64,000 nucleotides of DNA from Lotus japonicus (Eukaryota > Streptophyta > Magnoliopsida > Fabales > Fabaceae), in assembly GCF_012489685.1 (NCBI RefSeq), contig NC_080046.1:42743176-42807175 (forward strand), given 5' to 3'. The notes beneath the pieces are model-generated. The model worked only from the letters and a program-made list of their open reading frames with translations, made no database searches and was not told the DNA's origin. Shown here one piece after another: positions 34,096 through 45,432 of the stretch; the first letter of the stretch is position 1, and each line of letters starts with the position of its first letter. A program made the position numbers and the translations under genes.

Positions 34096-37025
34096 TGTAA
34101 CGCCCCGATTTCTCGAGGGTCACTTTAGTAACCTTTTTCCAAAAACGTGTGTAAATTTTAACTGAAATAAAAACCTTTTCGAAACATTGCTTACAAATAA
34201 AATGTAGTAACTTGAGAAGTAGACTGAATAATTCATGTTATTAATAAAAGCTGTGGAAGCGTACAATGATTCTTTCAAATTACAACATAATGATTAAACT
34301 AGTGTCCGACCGCCCCCGAGCCAACACAACAAGAAGGTCTCGAGGTTAGGTTCGAACCCTATTAACAAACTCAGCTCACCCCCAAGTACAGACTCAATTA
34401 TGACACTCAATACCCGACTCATAGGTCGCGTGCCCTCCAAAGCCTCCTCCAGCGCTCGAATCATATCGCCTTGCATCCTCTGCTCTCGCCAATCCCATAG
34501 CTGAACCATCAGTTGCGCGGTCGATGTCTCGAGCCTTGCCGCCGTCCACAGCAAGCAGATATAGGGTCGCATCTCGACTGATCACACGCATTCTTGTTGT
34601 CTAGGCGTTAAGCGCCCCAAACAACAAACAACAAACAAGCAAACAAGCAAGGGTCAACTTCTAACACACACACATCATAAGTAGGGTATACTACCCTATC
34701 AATCACAAGTTCTTCAATAAGCTAGCATTCACAAATATGGGAACTATATTAAGTTCTAAGGTTCACAAGTATAGGGAACTATCTCATAATTCTAAGTTTC
34801 ACAAGTATAGGGAACTATCTCATAGTTTATTGTTAGTCAATGCTCGTGCACATGCATGCAGACGCTTTGGATATCCATAAGCCAATCCCTCATGGAAAAG
34901 CAGGACGAACACGACTCCACGATCGGGGTTGGACACCTCCAACACACCGCTGCCCAACAGCTTGATGATCGGGGTTGGACCTCTCCAACGCACTGCCGTT
35001 TCACGTTCGTCCTTTGTTCAGGTTCATCCCCTGAACGTCACCACTGACTAGCCCAGTCCAGGTCACCAGTCGTGGCCAACCAAGCCCAGTCCAGGTCACT
35101 TGGCCCACAAATGCATGCCATGCAAGTCAGTCATCATCACTAGGCCCTAAGCCCATCACGTTCATCTCTTATGAACAACGTATCATCGCATAATAACTTG
35201 CATGCATAGCAATAAATATAGCTAACACCCTAGGCATATAGGCATGTTCATAATAACACTAGCTAGCATTTATTGCATCATCATCATATAGCACATCGAG
35301 TACATACATCATCAATAGTCCTAGCATCATGCTTGCTAACAATCACAATCACAAACAATTTATCTAGGCCGAAGTGCCCTTACCTCAAGGTACGCTTTCC
35401 TAGAAGTCTCGGGTTGCTCCTTGAAGCTAGATCTACACTTGGAAATTTCCTACCAACGAACGGACAGAGTAACGTTACTAATCGGACAATCGAATCGATC
35501 ATAAGCCCATCCCCTTGTTGATCACGAAATTTCCCCCCAAAAACCTTGAAAATCCGAAATCATTTATTTCATAAGATCAAACATTCTTTTCTAAAACATT
35601 TTGCTTGAAGATCATAAGAACACGTGAAGAACTTTCGAAGAAAAACATAATTTTCGCATAGATTCAATCCTCCCAAGATCAAAACCTCCTTTATAAAATC
35701 CTTTCTTTGAAGATCATAAGAACAAAATAAGAACATCAAGAACTTCTTTAAGAAAACCCTCAAATAGATAAACATTTCTAAGCAACTTGATTAAAATCAT
35801 TCTCTTCTGGATTTGGCAGATCAGCTTAAGCTGCAACCACAGAGCATATTGAGAATGACCTTGCTCAAGGCTTAGAAACTAAACTAACCTAAGAACAAGA
35901 AAAATAAAAGAAAGACAAGAGAGGGAGAGAGAGCTCACGCAAATGCAGAGGAGAGGAGAGCTCTTGGTGTGAAGAAATGAGAGGGGGAAAGGCTCTATTT
36001 ATAGTGAGGGGTGAGAGCCAAGCATTAAATGCTTTTCTTTCTCCCCAAGAAGAAGCCCAAACCCACGAAATTTGCAGCCCATTTTAGTGTTTCTAGACTC
36101 ATCCAACCTTCCTTGATTCGGTCCTCAAAATTTGGCTTATTTCCTAATTAAATCCCTTTTAAAACTATCATTTAAATCCTTAATCTTTTAGAATATATAA
36201 ATCTGAATCCAAAGGGTTTTAAATCAGATGTGAAAATATCCTTGGAGGTTTTAAAAGTTCAGAAATCAATCCCCCATTAATTGAAAGTCAAAGAATCAAA
36301 ATCCCTAATATCTCTCCTTCATAAAACCTAGCTAGAAAAGGAAATTACTTGCAAAAGTCTCATTTTCCTTCCTCCACAAGCCTTGGCAGCACAACACACT
36401 CTCCATGCTCAGATTTTCTCCAAAAATATTTAAAATAATAATTTAAATAAAAACCCCAAAATAATTAATGCATTAAATGCACCATTTCCCTCCTAAATGC
36501 ATCAAAACTTCAAATTTAAAATAAAAAATCCTTATCAATAATTTTGGCTCCAAACATTCGTGCATCATCTCCATTATACCTCAAAAATATTTTCAGAATT
36601 AATTTTGATATTAAACCATAGGTTAAAATTATTTAAATGCATTTTATTTAAATAAAACCCTATTTTACTTAAATAAAACCTTCAAAAATAAAACCAAGGA
36701 ATATTCTCTCATAGAATATTCTTAAAATCATGCCCAGCACCTCCCCATAAGGTGCGGCCCACGAAATCGTCCTCGTCGACTTGATTCGCCAACTCATCGC
36801 TCCTGTCGGGCCGATTTTGACCTAAAAGTCGTCGTCGCAGAACCCTAGCAATATTACAGTCAAAATGCTCGTATCATCGCGCACATCAACGTCTAGAGGT
36901 TTCTAAGACTTAATATTGCTTCTAAAAATTAATTACCCTTTTTAAAAGGCATAATATCACATATAGCACAAGAAATTCACCGAATATTATTATTAAAATA
37001 ATATGCTATAAAACCGGGTCTTACA
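34096..37025 (-). mobile_element. Tekay-like Gypsy solo LTR (TSD TAAAC)
   Basis: This is a single 2,930-bp LTR. On the plus strand it starts TGTAACGCCCCGA and ends GGGTCTTACA, and TAAAC is duplicated at 34091-34095 and 37026-37030. A TATA box (CTATAAATAG, minus strand, 35995-36004) shows transcription was leftward. Direct repeats of a unit like TTCACAAGTATAGGGAACTA occur near 34740-34830, and paired GATCGGGGTTGGAC units near 34920-34990. Length and ends resemble Tekay/Del chromovirus LTRs; this lineage is inferred. Confidence 0.9.
34294..34572 (-). CDS. Short ORF inside Tekay-like solo LTR
   Basis: A 92-codon minus-strand frame starts at ATG 34572, downstream of the LTR TATA box (35995-36004) in the same direction. 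It reads like a real protein in its middle (Q-L-W-D-W-R-E-Q-R-M-Q, then I-R-A-L-E-E-A-L). The solo LTR at 39740 has an ORF in the matching position (40160-40594) but with no obvious sequence similarity by eye. It may be coding or chance; no domain is recognised. Confidence 0.3.
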   Translation of the reverse strand: MRPYICLLWTAARLETSTAQLMVQLWDWREQRMQGDMIRALEEALEGTRPMSRVLSVIIESVLGGELSLLIGFEPNLETFLLCWLGGGRTLV

Positions 37026-39405
37026 TAAACCATTGGTTTTTTGGCACCTCAGCATTGGGGAGGTAGGTTTTGCTCTTCCCCTTTTGATCTTGACCCATAT
37101 GGCTGTAGTGCTCTTGAGTGGCTATCTCTTCATGAGGGTAAATCAATCTTCTGGCCACAGGCGCTTTCTGTTGATAATGCCTCTTCATTTCAGAGTCTTG
37201 ATAAGCTTTTGCTGCTGACTTGTCGAAGACAGCGCTGCATCTAGGGCACAGCATGACTTCCTTTTCTCCATCTTGGCTTCGAGATAGGAACTCGACAAGA
37301 GTTTCTCCAGCTTTGGGGTAGACCTCCTCCAAGCTAGCTTTTCCACCTGGTGCTTCGATTGCCGCTTCTTTAGTTTCTGTTTCTTCCAGAATCAAACCCG
37401 AGTCGAGCTTTTCAGTGATGTCTACCATGCAAATGTGGAGGGGCTCCACGTAATTGGCTTCAGCTTTCTGGAGTGGATCTGAATCGACCTTTGCTTGGCC
37501 TTTAGTCTTTTCGCCGTACTTGAGCCTACCAGAATCCAGTGCTCCTTGAACAAGGTCCCTGAAACGAACACACTGTGAGGTCCAATGGCCAAAAAAGTTG
37601 TGATACTTACAGTATTTTTTGCCTTTCTTCTGTTCAGGAGAAGGCAATTTTTGGTCTTTAGGGACCACAATTAAACCATCAGAGACAAATATGTCATAAA
37701 TTGCATCACATTTGGTCACGTCAAAAGTATAAGTTTTAACAGTAGGAATACTGTCTTTGGGAGATTCTTCTCCCAACTTGTTTTCATAAGGCTTTAGTGC
37801 CTTGCACACATAAGGGTCCCCTGGCTGGAGCTCAGCAAGATTGATGTCATCAATGTCGACTTCGGGGGTGACCTCGTGGTATGTGTACTGAGTTGGACAC
37901 ACCAACTCTGTATCTATGTAGGTCACTTTCTCTTTTTTAGGCCACTTGTGAGTTGTTTTAGCTTTCTCTTCGTTCTTCTCCGCTTTGAGTAATTCGACAT
38001 GCCTTACTCTATCAGCGAGCTGAGACATATCTCGAATATACTACGTGTCGAGTTTCTTCCTAATCGAATACTCTAAACCACCTGCAGCCAAAACAACTAG
38101 TTCATGTTCTGGGACGTGAGTAAAGCATCGAGATTTCAACATCCTGAATCTATTCAGGTAGTCATCAATGGATTCGACATTCTTTCTTTTGACGCTAGCC
38201 AAATCCTTTAGATTCACTTTGCACTCCCCTCTAAAGAACTGCTCATGGAAAATCCTTTCCAATTGTGTCCAAGTGTGGACTGACCTAGGAGCAAGGGTGG
38301 TGAACCATGTAAACGCATTCTTAGTCAAAGAACTTGGAAAATACTTCATTTTCAAATTTTCGTTAATGGCCAGGTCTCCAGCCTCAATCTGGTATCTCGC
38401 CACGTGTTCCACAGTAGACTCCCCTGAATCCCCAGAGAACTTAGTGAACTTTGAGACTTTCCAACCTCTAGGGAGTTCCGCTTCGAGAACTTCTTCAGTG
38501 AAGGCTGAAACAAAATGAGGTCTATTCGCAAAACCTACATTAAAACTGTGCTGATTTAGCAATTGTTCAACAACAGCAGCAACATTTTGTTGCCCCCCAA
38601 CATTTTGGTGTCGAATTCTTTCCAACACTCCATCGGCATGCTCATTCCTATTTACCATGTATACGTTCTGCGGCCCTGCTTGTCCCCCTTCATTTTCTTC
38701 GAACAAAGGGTTTTGTCCTATATGTTGGTAGGGTTGTACGGGCCCGCGAGCTGGGATTGGGACCGGTGGAATTGGTTCAATCCTCGGCATAGGTGCTATC
38801 TCGCTTTGTGCTCCTAACACTGTTGCCAGACGCCCCATCTGATGGGCTAACTCTTGGTTATTGGCATTGGTGTTCTGGATCAAAGGATTGAAGATCTCCT
38901 CCATTTGTCGAGATAACATATTAACCATCTCGTGCTGGCTATCGTCGAACTGTTGCCTGATAGCCTGAAGTGACCCTGAGTTCATGCCCGTGGGCAAGTA
39001 CATTTGCGAACTTTGCCCCGTGGCAAAGCCGGGAGGGCTCACTCGATTTCCTAAGTTCATCATTGTGTCATTTGCCCCAAATGGAAGCATCCCAAAAGGG
39101 GGCACATTCTCGGAGAACGTCGAATAATTGCCCTGCAAGCCATGCATCAACGATGTAGGCATGCCGAAGGGCATATCTCTCGCAGGCGGAGGAAGGTTTG
39201 GCATAAAGGATGTTTGGGCCACGTTGGTTACTCCTCCCGTCACAGTTGGCATTGTGACGGCCTGAACCGTGGTAGAGATAGGTATCTCAGCCACGGCTGA
39301 CATCATTATACCCTGGGGTGGTGCTATGACGCCAAGAGTTGTTCCAGGAGGCAACTCCTCCTCATTGTTACTACTGCTCCCACCAAGGCTGTTTTGATTC
39401 ACCAC
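37026..39405 (-). pseudogene. Tat gag, main part, with one in-frame TAG
   Basis: This is minus-strand gag. A long Pro/Met/Asn-rich N-terminus (39405 to about 38560) is followed by the capsid-like retrotransposon gag domain (W-K-V-S-K-F-T-K-F and S-I-D-D-Y-L-N-R-F). A TAG at 38041-38043, where CAG is one change away, interrupts it. The same frame then runs to 37026 and contains a zinc-knuckle-like C-K-Y-H-N-F-F-G-H-W-T-S-Q-C near 37610. The first 14 codons lie on the far side of the Sirevirus (54239-54280). Gag forms the particle in which cDNA is made. Confidence 0.9.
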
Positions 39406-39739
39406 ATTGGTGTAAGATCAAGTTTTGATCGTGTAGTACAACTCTATGTTTTGATGATTACAAGTTAACATTTAAGTATGAACAATTATGGTACTCTAAC
39501 GTGTTTTTCTGAGTGTGCTATTTACAGGCTCTGACCTCAATTCAGTCTCACACAAATCAGAAGCACTGTGCATATATAGTGACCCAAGCAACGCTTTCGC
39601 AACATCTATGATCACTCTGAACAGTAGAAACGCTTCAGAAGATCTGAAGTTATACAAGCTCTGATATGGACTCAGTCACTTGAAGTTCTGAAGATCCAGA
39701 AGTTCTGACAACCAAGAGACTCTGAAGGTTCAGACGTTC

Positions 39740-42700
39740 TGTAACGCCCCGACTTCTCGGGTGTCACACAGTAACTAGTTAACCAATTTTCGTAAAGAAT
39801 TTTCGCCGATTCGTTTGTTACTCTTGATTAGGTGATAAAGGTCATATTTACTTTTGAAAGCTCTTGAATACCCTTGATAGAAATCACTTAATATTTTCTG
39901 ATTCATAACATAACCATAAACAGCGGGTTAAAGAAACAAGTTTTGCATTAAACTCATAAAAGGATAAAACATCAACCGTTATAAAATCAACTGTAAGTAA
40001 ATAAAGAAAACCGTGTCCACACCCACGTATGGAAAAACCACGGCGGAAGTGAATAGTTTACATCAGTTACTCAAGTTCTCATAAAACTCAACAAAATAAA
40101 ATGAAATTCCAAAAGAACGCTCGCTCATAGGGCTCCCAGTCCAGCCGTCAGTGTCACGGTCACTCGGCAGGTTCATCATTTGGTTTCTCATCTTCTACCA
40201 CCTGTCTTCTCTTTCTGGGTCTCGGTCCAACCAAGTTGTTGTGAATCCACCGTGCCCCCCCTCCATAGAGTCGTCGTCCTGTAACCGAAACGTCTGACCC
40301 GTCTTGAGGCACGAACTCAGCAGGTGTCCCAGCCTTAGGCTCAGCAGGTGTTTCCCCGACTCCCTCGACCTCAGGTAGTAGGAACCTAGGAGCTGGATAG
40401 GGCATGTCAAGGGTGCCCCCTTCAACCGTGCGAACCTCCACTATATTGCCGTCCCGGTCCATCCCTATAAAGCTAACATCCCCGACATAAACTCTTCGGA
40501 TCCCGGAGGAGTCGGCTCTCCAGGCCCGATCGTCTAGCTCCCCATCAAGTCTCAGCCTCCAGCGAGGCACGAACGTCGTTGTCGTCGACGCCATCTACCC
40601 CCCCCCCCCAAATAAACACATAGCAAACAAGAAAGGGTCAGGTCTAAAAGAAAACACATAATACGATAGATATAATGAAACAACTTCCACAATTTTAAAA
40701 AGTAGTTATCTCTTTTACATTAGGGCTTAAGATGTTAGTTAGTCATCTATCGGTTCCTCACTTCACACAACCCACCAAATCTTCCATGGCCATCTTCGTG
40801 CTTCCGCAGAGGCACGGTTATCACGGTGACCGCAGTCTACCAAATCACGTGGAGCCGCAATGATCCACAAAAATTTACGGTGACCGCAGTCAACCAAATC
40901 ACGTGAGCCACACCGGCCCACAAAGTTCACGGGTGACCGCAGTCGACCCAAAAATCTCCCTCGCGTGCAAGGTACCATCGTTCTCATGGACCATAGTCTA
41001 CCTGACCTATGTCCGCTAATTAATTTCACTTGCATGCGAGTCACAACACTGTTAATTCTCTTTCTCTTTGTTCTTAAGGCTCTAAAGTCAAACCTAGAGT
41101 CTTAGTTTCATATCGCAGAAATAAAACACAATCCAAGCGCCCAAGGGAATTACAGCTGGATGAGCGACCCTTGAACACTATTCGATAAACAATACAACCC
41201 GCTTAAGGTATAACATAGGCATACACGTATGCATGGCACCTCATGAACAATTATCAAGTAAAGTATCATAGGACTAGTACAAGAAAGCGAAAGAAAAGAA
41301 TTCTCCGAACCCTCAAAAATAGGGTTCGACCGAACCACCTTTGTGGCCCTTAGGGTTTTAAAAAAAAAAAAATTCTTCTTTTCTTTCCTTTCAAGCACAC
41401 AAGCCCTAGTACAACCCTAACCATCAATCCATATCAAAATTCTCAGAATTAGAGTCATCACCAACAATCCTCACTCAACATGTCAAAAACAAAGGATTTC
41501 ACGTAGCCAAGTTTCAAGCATGCATATGGATTTTATCATGTCATCATAATTCACTATAAATTCACCAAACGAGAACTCATACGACATGAGCATGAAAACG
41601 AAAGAAAGTGTGGCCCGATACCCCCAAAATTGGGTTCGGCCGAACCAAATATTGGTCCCTAAGGTTAAGCAAAAACTTTTCTTTCTTTCTTTTCATATTC
41701 ACAAGCATTGTATAGTCCCCAATCATCATCATATTCACCAAAAATTCTAGAACTCAAATATTCACTATAGTCATGTTGAAAACAAGCATAACATGGTCCA
41801 AAATTAGCAAGGTAGCATGAGATCTAGACATACAAGCATTGGACAGTAGCAACACGTCAAAACAAGGCTTACAAGGCATGAATTTCACTGCATAAATTGC
41901 AGCACCAAGAACATTCACATGCATCATGCATAGACCTCTAAAAATTACCACTTTTCAACTTAGAAATCCATAACATCAACCCTAGCATCATCTGAGAAAT
42001 TTACAGCAAGCATACCATGCCCAAACCTCATGGAAAAACCATCAAAACACATCATCACATAAGGCAAATCATGGCAAAACCCCCTAGATAACCTACCCTC
42101 CCTAAGACCAGCCCTTACCTTTGTCCTTAGGCTTGAAGAAAAGATGAAATTGAAGAGCAAGGTTCTGGTTTCTCTCCTCTTCTCCCACGCGTAACCTTCA
42201 TCTCTCCCTCTCGCTCGCAAACTCCTTCTCTCTCTTGCGCGAACACGTCGACGGTGGTGGGGCTTGGGACGGTGACGGCTAGGGTGCAAGGGGAAGGTTT
42301 CTCTCACTCTTTCTCCTCTATTTTTACGTGTTTCAGAAGTGCACAAGGTTTCTTTCTTCAGAATAGTGAGAAAAGAAACCCTTTCCCTCCCAAAACCCTA
42401 CATAGCCCGCGTCCCCTCTCTCCCTCTCTTGGGCTAGGGTTTGTTTTCTTTCAAGCCCGACCCAAGTCAAAACCCTTGACCCAATCACTTAAGAACTTAC
42501 TCAGGCCTGAATCTAATCAAAAACCTCAGCCCTTTTAAGTAATATCACGATCAAACTCGGAATTGAAAGGAAACAAATCAATTAAATTCGCTGGTACTGT
42601 ACAGCCAGAATCATCGTCACTAAACCGAGGATATCTCGAGCTACAGAGGTCGGAATGACCTGATTCCACTTCGAGAATTTTCTAGACTTAAAGGGCTACA

Positions 42701-42860
42701 ACTCTCATGAAGGAAGTTTTCCCAAATGAAGTCGTTAAGACCCTCTAAAAATTCACACAAGTTGACAGTTCTAAACTGCCAGCTATCAAACATTAGTTAA
42801 AACTTCAATTTTATTCAAACTTCCATAAAATTTGTTCCAAGTTGAACTTAGGGCCTTACA
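39740..42860 (-). mobile_element. Second Tekay-like solo LTR, nested in Sirevirus LTR (TSD CGTTC)
   Basis: This 3,121-bp LTR on the plus strand starts TGTAACGCCCCGACTTCTCGG and ends GGGCCTTACA, with CGTTC duplicated at 39735-39739 and 42861-42865. The first 25 bases closely match those of the solo LTR at 34096, but the bodies differ, so they are relatives rather than copies. It is the deepest insertion seen: solo LTR in Sirevirus LTR in Tat gag. Confidence 0.92.
40160..40594 (-). CDS. 144-codon ORF inside the Tekay-like solo LTR
   Basis: A minus-strand frame from ATG 40594 (M-A-S-T-T-T-T-F-V-P-R-W) ends at 40160. It has a regular amino-acid mix with an acidic/Pro-rich second half and a basic P-R-P-R-K-R-R-Q cluster near the end. 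No domain is recognised. It occupies the transcribed part of the LTR if the element runs leftward, like the ORF in the LTR at 34096. It could be a small LTR-encoded protein or chance. Confidence 0.35.
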   Translation of the reverse strand: MASTTTTFVPRWRLRLDGELDDRAWRADSSGIRRVYVGDVSFIGMDRDGNIVEVRTVEGGTLDMPYPAPRFLLPEVEGVGETPAEPKAGTPAEFVPQDGSDVSVTGRRLYGGGARWIHNNLVGPRPRKRRQVVEDEKPNDEPAE

Positions 42861-43751
42861 CGTTCTGATGGTGTAGAAGACTCTGAAGATCCAGAAGCTG
42901 AAAAGTGGAAACTCTGATGTCTAGAAGCAAGAAACTCTGAAGACCATGTACTTCCCTCTGAGTTCAGAATCAGAAGATACAACGGTCAGAGGATCTGTGC
43001 TTTCCCTCTGACTCTGATCAACCGGCTTCACAAGTTCCAACATGAAGCATTCCCCTGATCAGAAGTCTCCTAGGTTTAAAGGTCAAGTCGCTATCCAAGT
43101 ACAAAAGCATATGTACTATCCTGATGACCTACCTAACGTTCTCAGCCACAGCAGAAGCTGGAATTTCCAGAACTGCCCTCCAACGGTAGCATTTCCATGC
43201 AGCGTTCAAACCCTAATCCTTGGAGTATAAATAGAGGCTGAAGATTGAAAGATGCGGTTGGAAGAATTACACACGCGCAAGCTATATTCAAAAACCTTCT
43301 AAGCATTCTTTCATCTGAATTCATTGCGTTTACTATTAGCTTTTCAGAAGCAAATCTCTTGTAAACATTCTTTCTTAAACAGTTTGTTTAGTTACCTTTA
43401 GGAGATCAAGGTTGATCGGATCCTAGAGAAGACTAAGAGAGTGAATCTTAGTGTGAGCTAAGTCAGTGTAATTGTTAGTCACTTGTAGGTTTCAAGTGCA
43501 GTTGTAACACTTTACCTGATTAGTGGATTGCCTTCATTCTAAGAAGGAAGAAATCACCTTAACGGGTGGACTGGACTAGCTTGAGGGATTTATCAAGTGA
43601 ACAAGGATAAAAATCCTTGTGTGCTTTTCTATCTCTTATCTTTAGCACTTAGTTCTCGAAAAGATTTGTCAAAATCTTTAAGGTGGAAGCTTTATCTTGA
43701 AAACGTTATTCAAACCCCCCCCCCCTTTCTACCGTTTTTCATACCTTCAAT

Positions 43752-43763
43752 TGGTATCAGAGC
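43752..43763 (+). promoter_or_regulatory. Sirevirus primer-binding site
   Basis: TGGTATCAGAGC lies two bases after the LTR and is complementary to initiator methionine tRNA. Confidence 0.92.
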
Positions 43764-43821
43764 GCAAGATCTGATTACCACACCTAACAGTGTTCAGTGA
43801 TCCGGGCCGGTGTGAAAAACA

Positions 43822-45375
43822 ATGGCTACCACCAGTGAAACTCAAAGAGATGGTTACAATGCAAAGCCTCCCATGTTCGACGGTCAAAGGTTCGAATATT
43901 GGAAAGATAGACTTGAAAGTTTCTTTCTGGGTTTTGATGCAGATCTCTGGGATATTATTGTGGATGGCTATGAGCGTCCAACTGATGAAGAAGGCAAGAA
44001 GATCCCAAGGTCAGAGATGACTGCAGATCAAAAGAAGCTTTACTCACAACATCACAAAGCTAGAGCAATTCTTCTAAGTGCTATTTCTTATGAAGAGTAC
44101 CAGAAGATTACAGATCGTGAGTATGCAAAAGGCATTTTTGAATCCCTGAAGATGTCTCATGAAGGAAACAAGAAAGTCAAAGAATCAAAGGCATTGTCTT
44201 TGATCCAAAAGTATGAATCCTTCGTCATGGAGCCAAACGAGTCCATTGAAGAAATGTTTTCCAGATTTCAGTTGCTTGTAGCTGGAATACGACCTCTCAA
44301 CAAGAGCTACACAACAAAAGATCATGTCATAAGGGTCATCAAATGTCTTCCTGAAAGCCGGATGCCCTTGGTGACTTCAATAGAGCTCACAAGAGATGTT
44401 GAGCGTATGAGTTTAGAAGAACTCATCAGCATACTGAAGTGCCATGAGCTGAAGCGCTCAGAGATGCAAGATCTGAGGAAGAAGTCAATAGCCTTAAAAT
44501 CCAAATCTGAGAAGGCTAAAGCAGAAAAGTCAAAAGCTCTTCAAGCTGAAGCAGAAGAATCTGAAGAAGCATCAGAAGATTCTGATGAAGATGAGCTGAC
44601 TCTGATCTCTAAAAGACTTAACCGAATCTGGAAGCACAGGCAGAGCAAGTTCAAAGGCTCTGGAAAGGCCAAAGGAAAGTCTGAATCCTCAGGTCATAAG
44701 AAGTCCTCAATTAAGGAAGTCACATGTTTTGAGTGCAAGGAATCAGGGCACTACAAAAGTGATTGTCCAAAATTAAAGAAGGACAAGAGGCCAAAGAAGA
44801 ACTTCAAGACCAAGAAAAGTCTGATGGTGACTTTTGATGAATCAGAGTCAGAGGATGTTGACTCTGATGGTGAAGTCCAAGGACTCATGGCCATTGTCAA
44901 AGACAAAGGAGCAGAGTCAAAGGAAGCTGTTGACTCTGACTCAGAATCAGAAGGAGATCCTAATTCAGACGATGAAAATGAGGTATTCGCTTCTTTCTCT
45001 ACCTCTGAACTGAAACATGCTTTGTCTGATATTATGGATAAGTATAACTCTTTATTGTCTAAGCATAAGAAGCTGAAAATGAACTTATCTGCTGTCTCTA
45101 AAACTCCTTCTGAACATGAGAAAATCATTTCTGATTTGAAAAATGATAACCATGCTTTAGTGAATTCTAACTCTGTGCTTAAGAATCAAATTGCTAAGTT
45201 AGAAGAAGTTATTGCATGCGATGCCTCTGATAGTAAGCATGAATCTAAGTATGAAAAATCCTTTCAAAGATTCCTGGCTAAAAGCGTAGATAGAAGCTTG
45301 ATGGCTTCATTGATCTATGGCGTGAGCAGAAATGGAATGCATGGCATCGGCTATTCTAAACCAATTAGAAATTAG
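43822..45375 (+). CDS. Sirevirus gag
   Basis: ATG 43822 (M-A-T-T-S-E-T-Q) opens a 517-codon frame. The capsid-like UBN2/gag core covers about residues 20-220. A Lys/Glu-rich linker follows, then the CCHC knuckle C-F-E-C-K-E-S-G-H-Y-K-S-D-C near residues 305-320, and acidic Ser-Asp-Glu stretches. The frame ends at TAG 45373. The same frame continues after a second stop (TGA 45409) into pol, so in the parent this was probably one gag-pol frame. Gag assembles the particle and packages RNA through the knuckle. It is about 90% alike by eye to the gag at 17009 except for the block missing there. Confidence 0.92.
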   Translation: MATTSETQRDGYNAKPPMFDGQRFEYWKDRLESFFLGFDADLWDIIVDGYERPTDEEGKKIPRSEMTADQKKLYSQHHKARAILLSAISYEEYQKITDREYAKGIFESLKMSHEGNKKVKESKALSLIQKYESFVMEPNESIEEMFSRFQLLVAGIRPLNKSYTTKDHVIRVIKCLPESRMPLVTSIELTRDVERMSLEELISILKCHELKRSEMQDLRKKSIALKSKSEKAKAEKSKALQAEAEESEEASEDSDEDELTLISKRLNRIWKHRQSKFKGSGKAKGKSESSGHKKSSIKEVTCFECKESGHYKSDCPKLKKDKRPKKNFKTKKSLMVTFDESESEDVDSDGEVQGLMAIVKDKGAESKEAVDSDSESEGDPNSDDENEVFASFSTSELKHALSDIMDKYNSLLSKHKKLKMNLSAVSKTPSEHEKIISDLKNDNHALVNSNSVLKNQIAKLEEVIACDASDSKHESKYEKSFQRFLAKSVDRSLMASLIYGVSRNGMHGIGYSKPIRN

Positions 45376-45432
45376 CCTTCTGTGCCTAAAGCTAAATATT
45401 TATATGAATGATTTGTTCCCTCTGGTACCATA

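Larger units (their letters stand above)
39411..43749 (+). repeat. Sirevirus 5' LTR, split by a solo LTR
   Basis: Its two parts, 39411-39739 and 42866-43749 (after the second CGTTC copy), add up to a 1,213-bp LTR matching 53027-54238. A TATA box (TATAAATA) is at 43226-43233. The end is a long C run followed by CTACCGTTTTTCATACCTTCA-type sequence. Confidence 0.93.
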
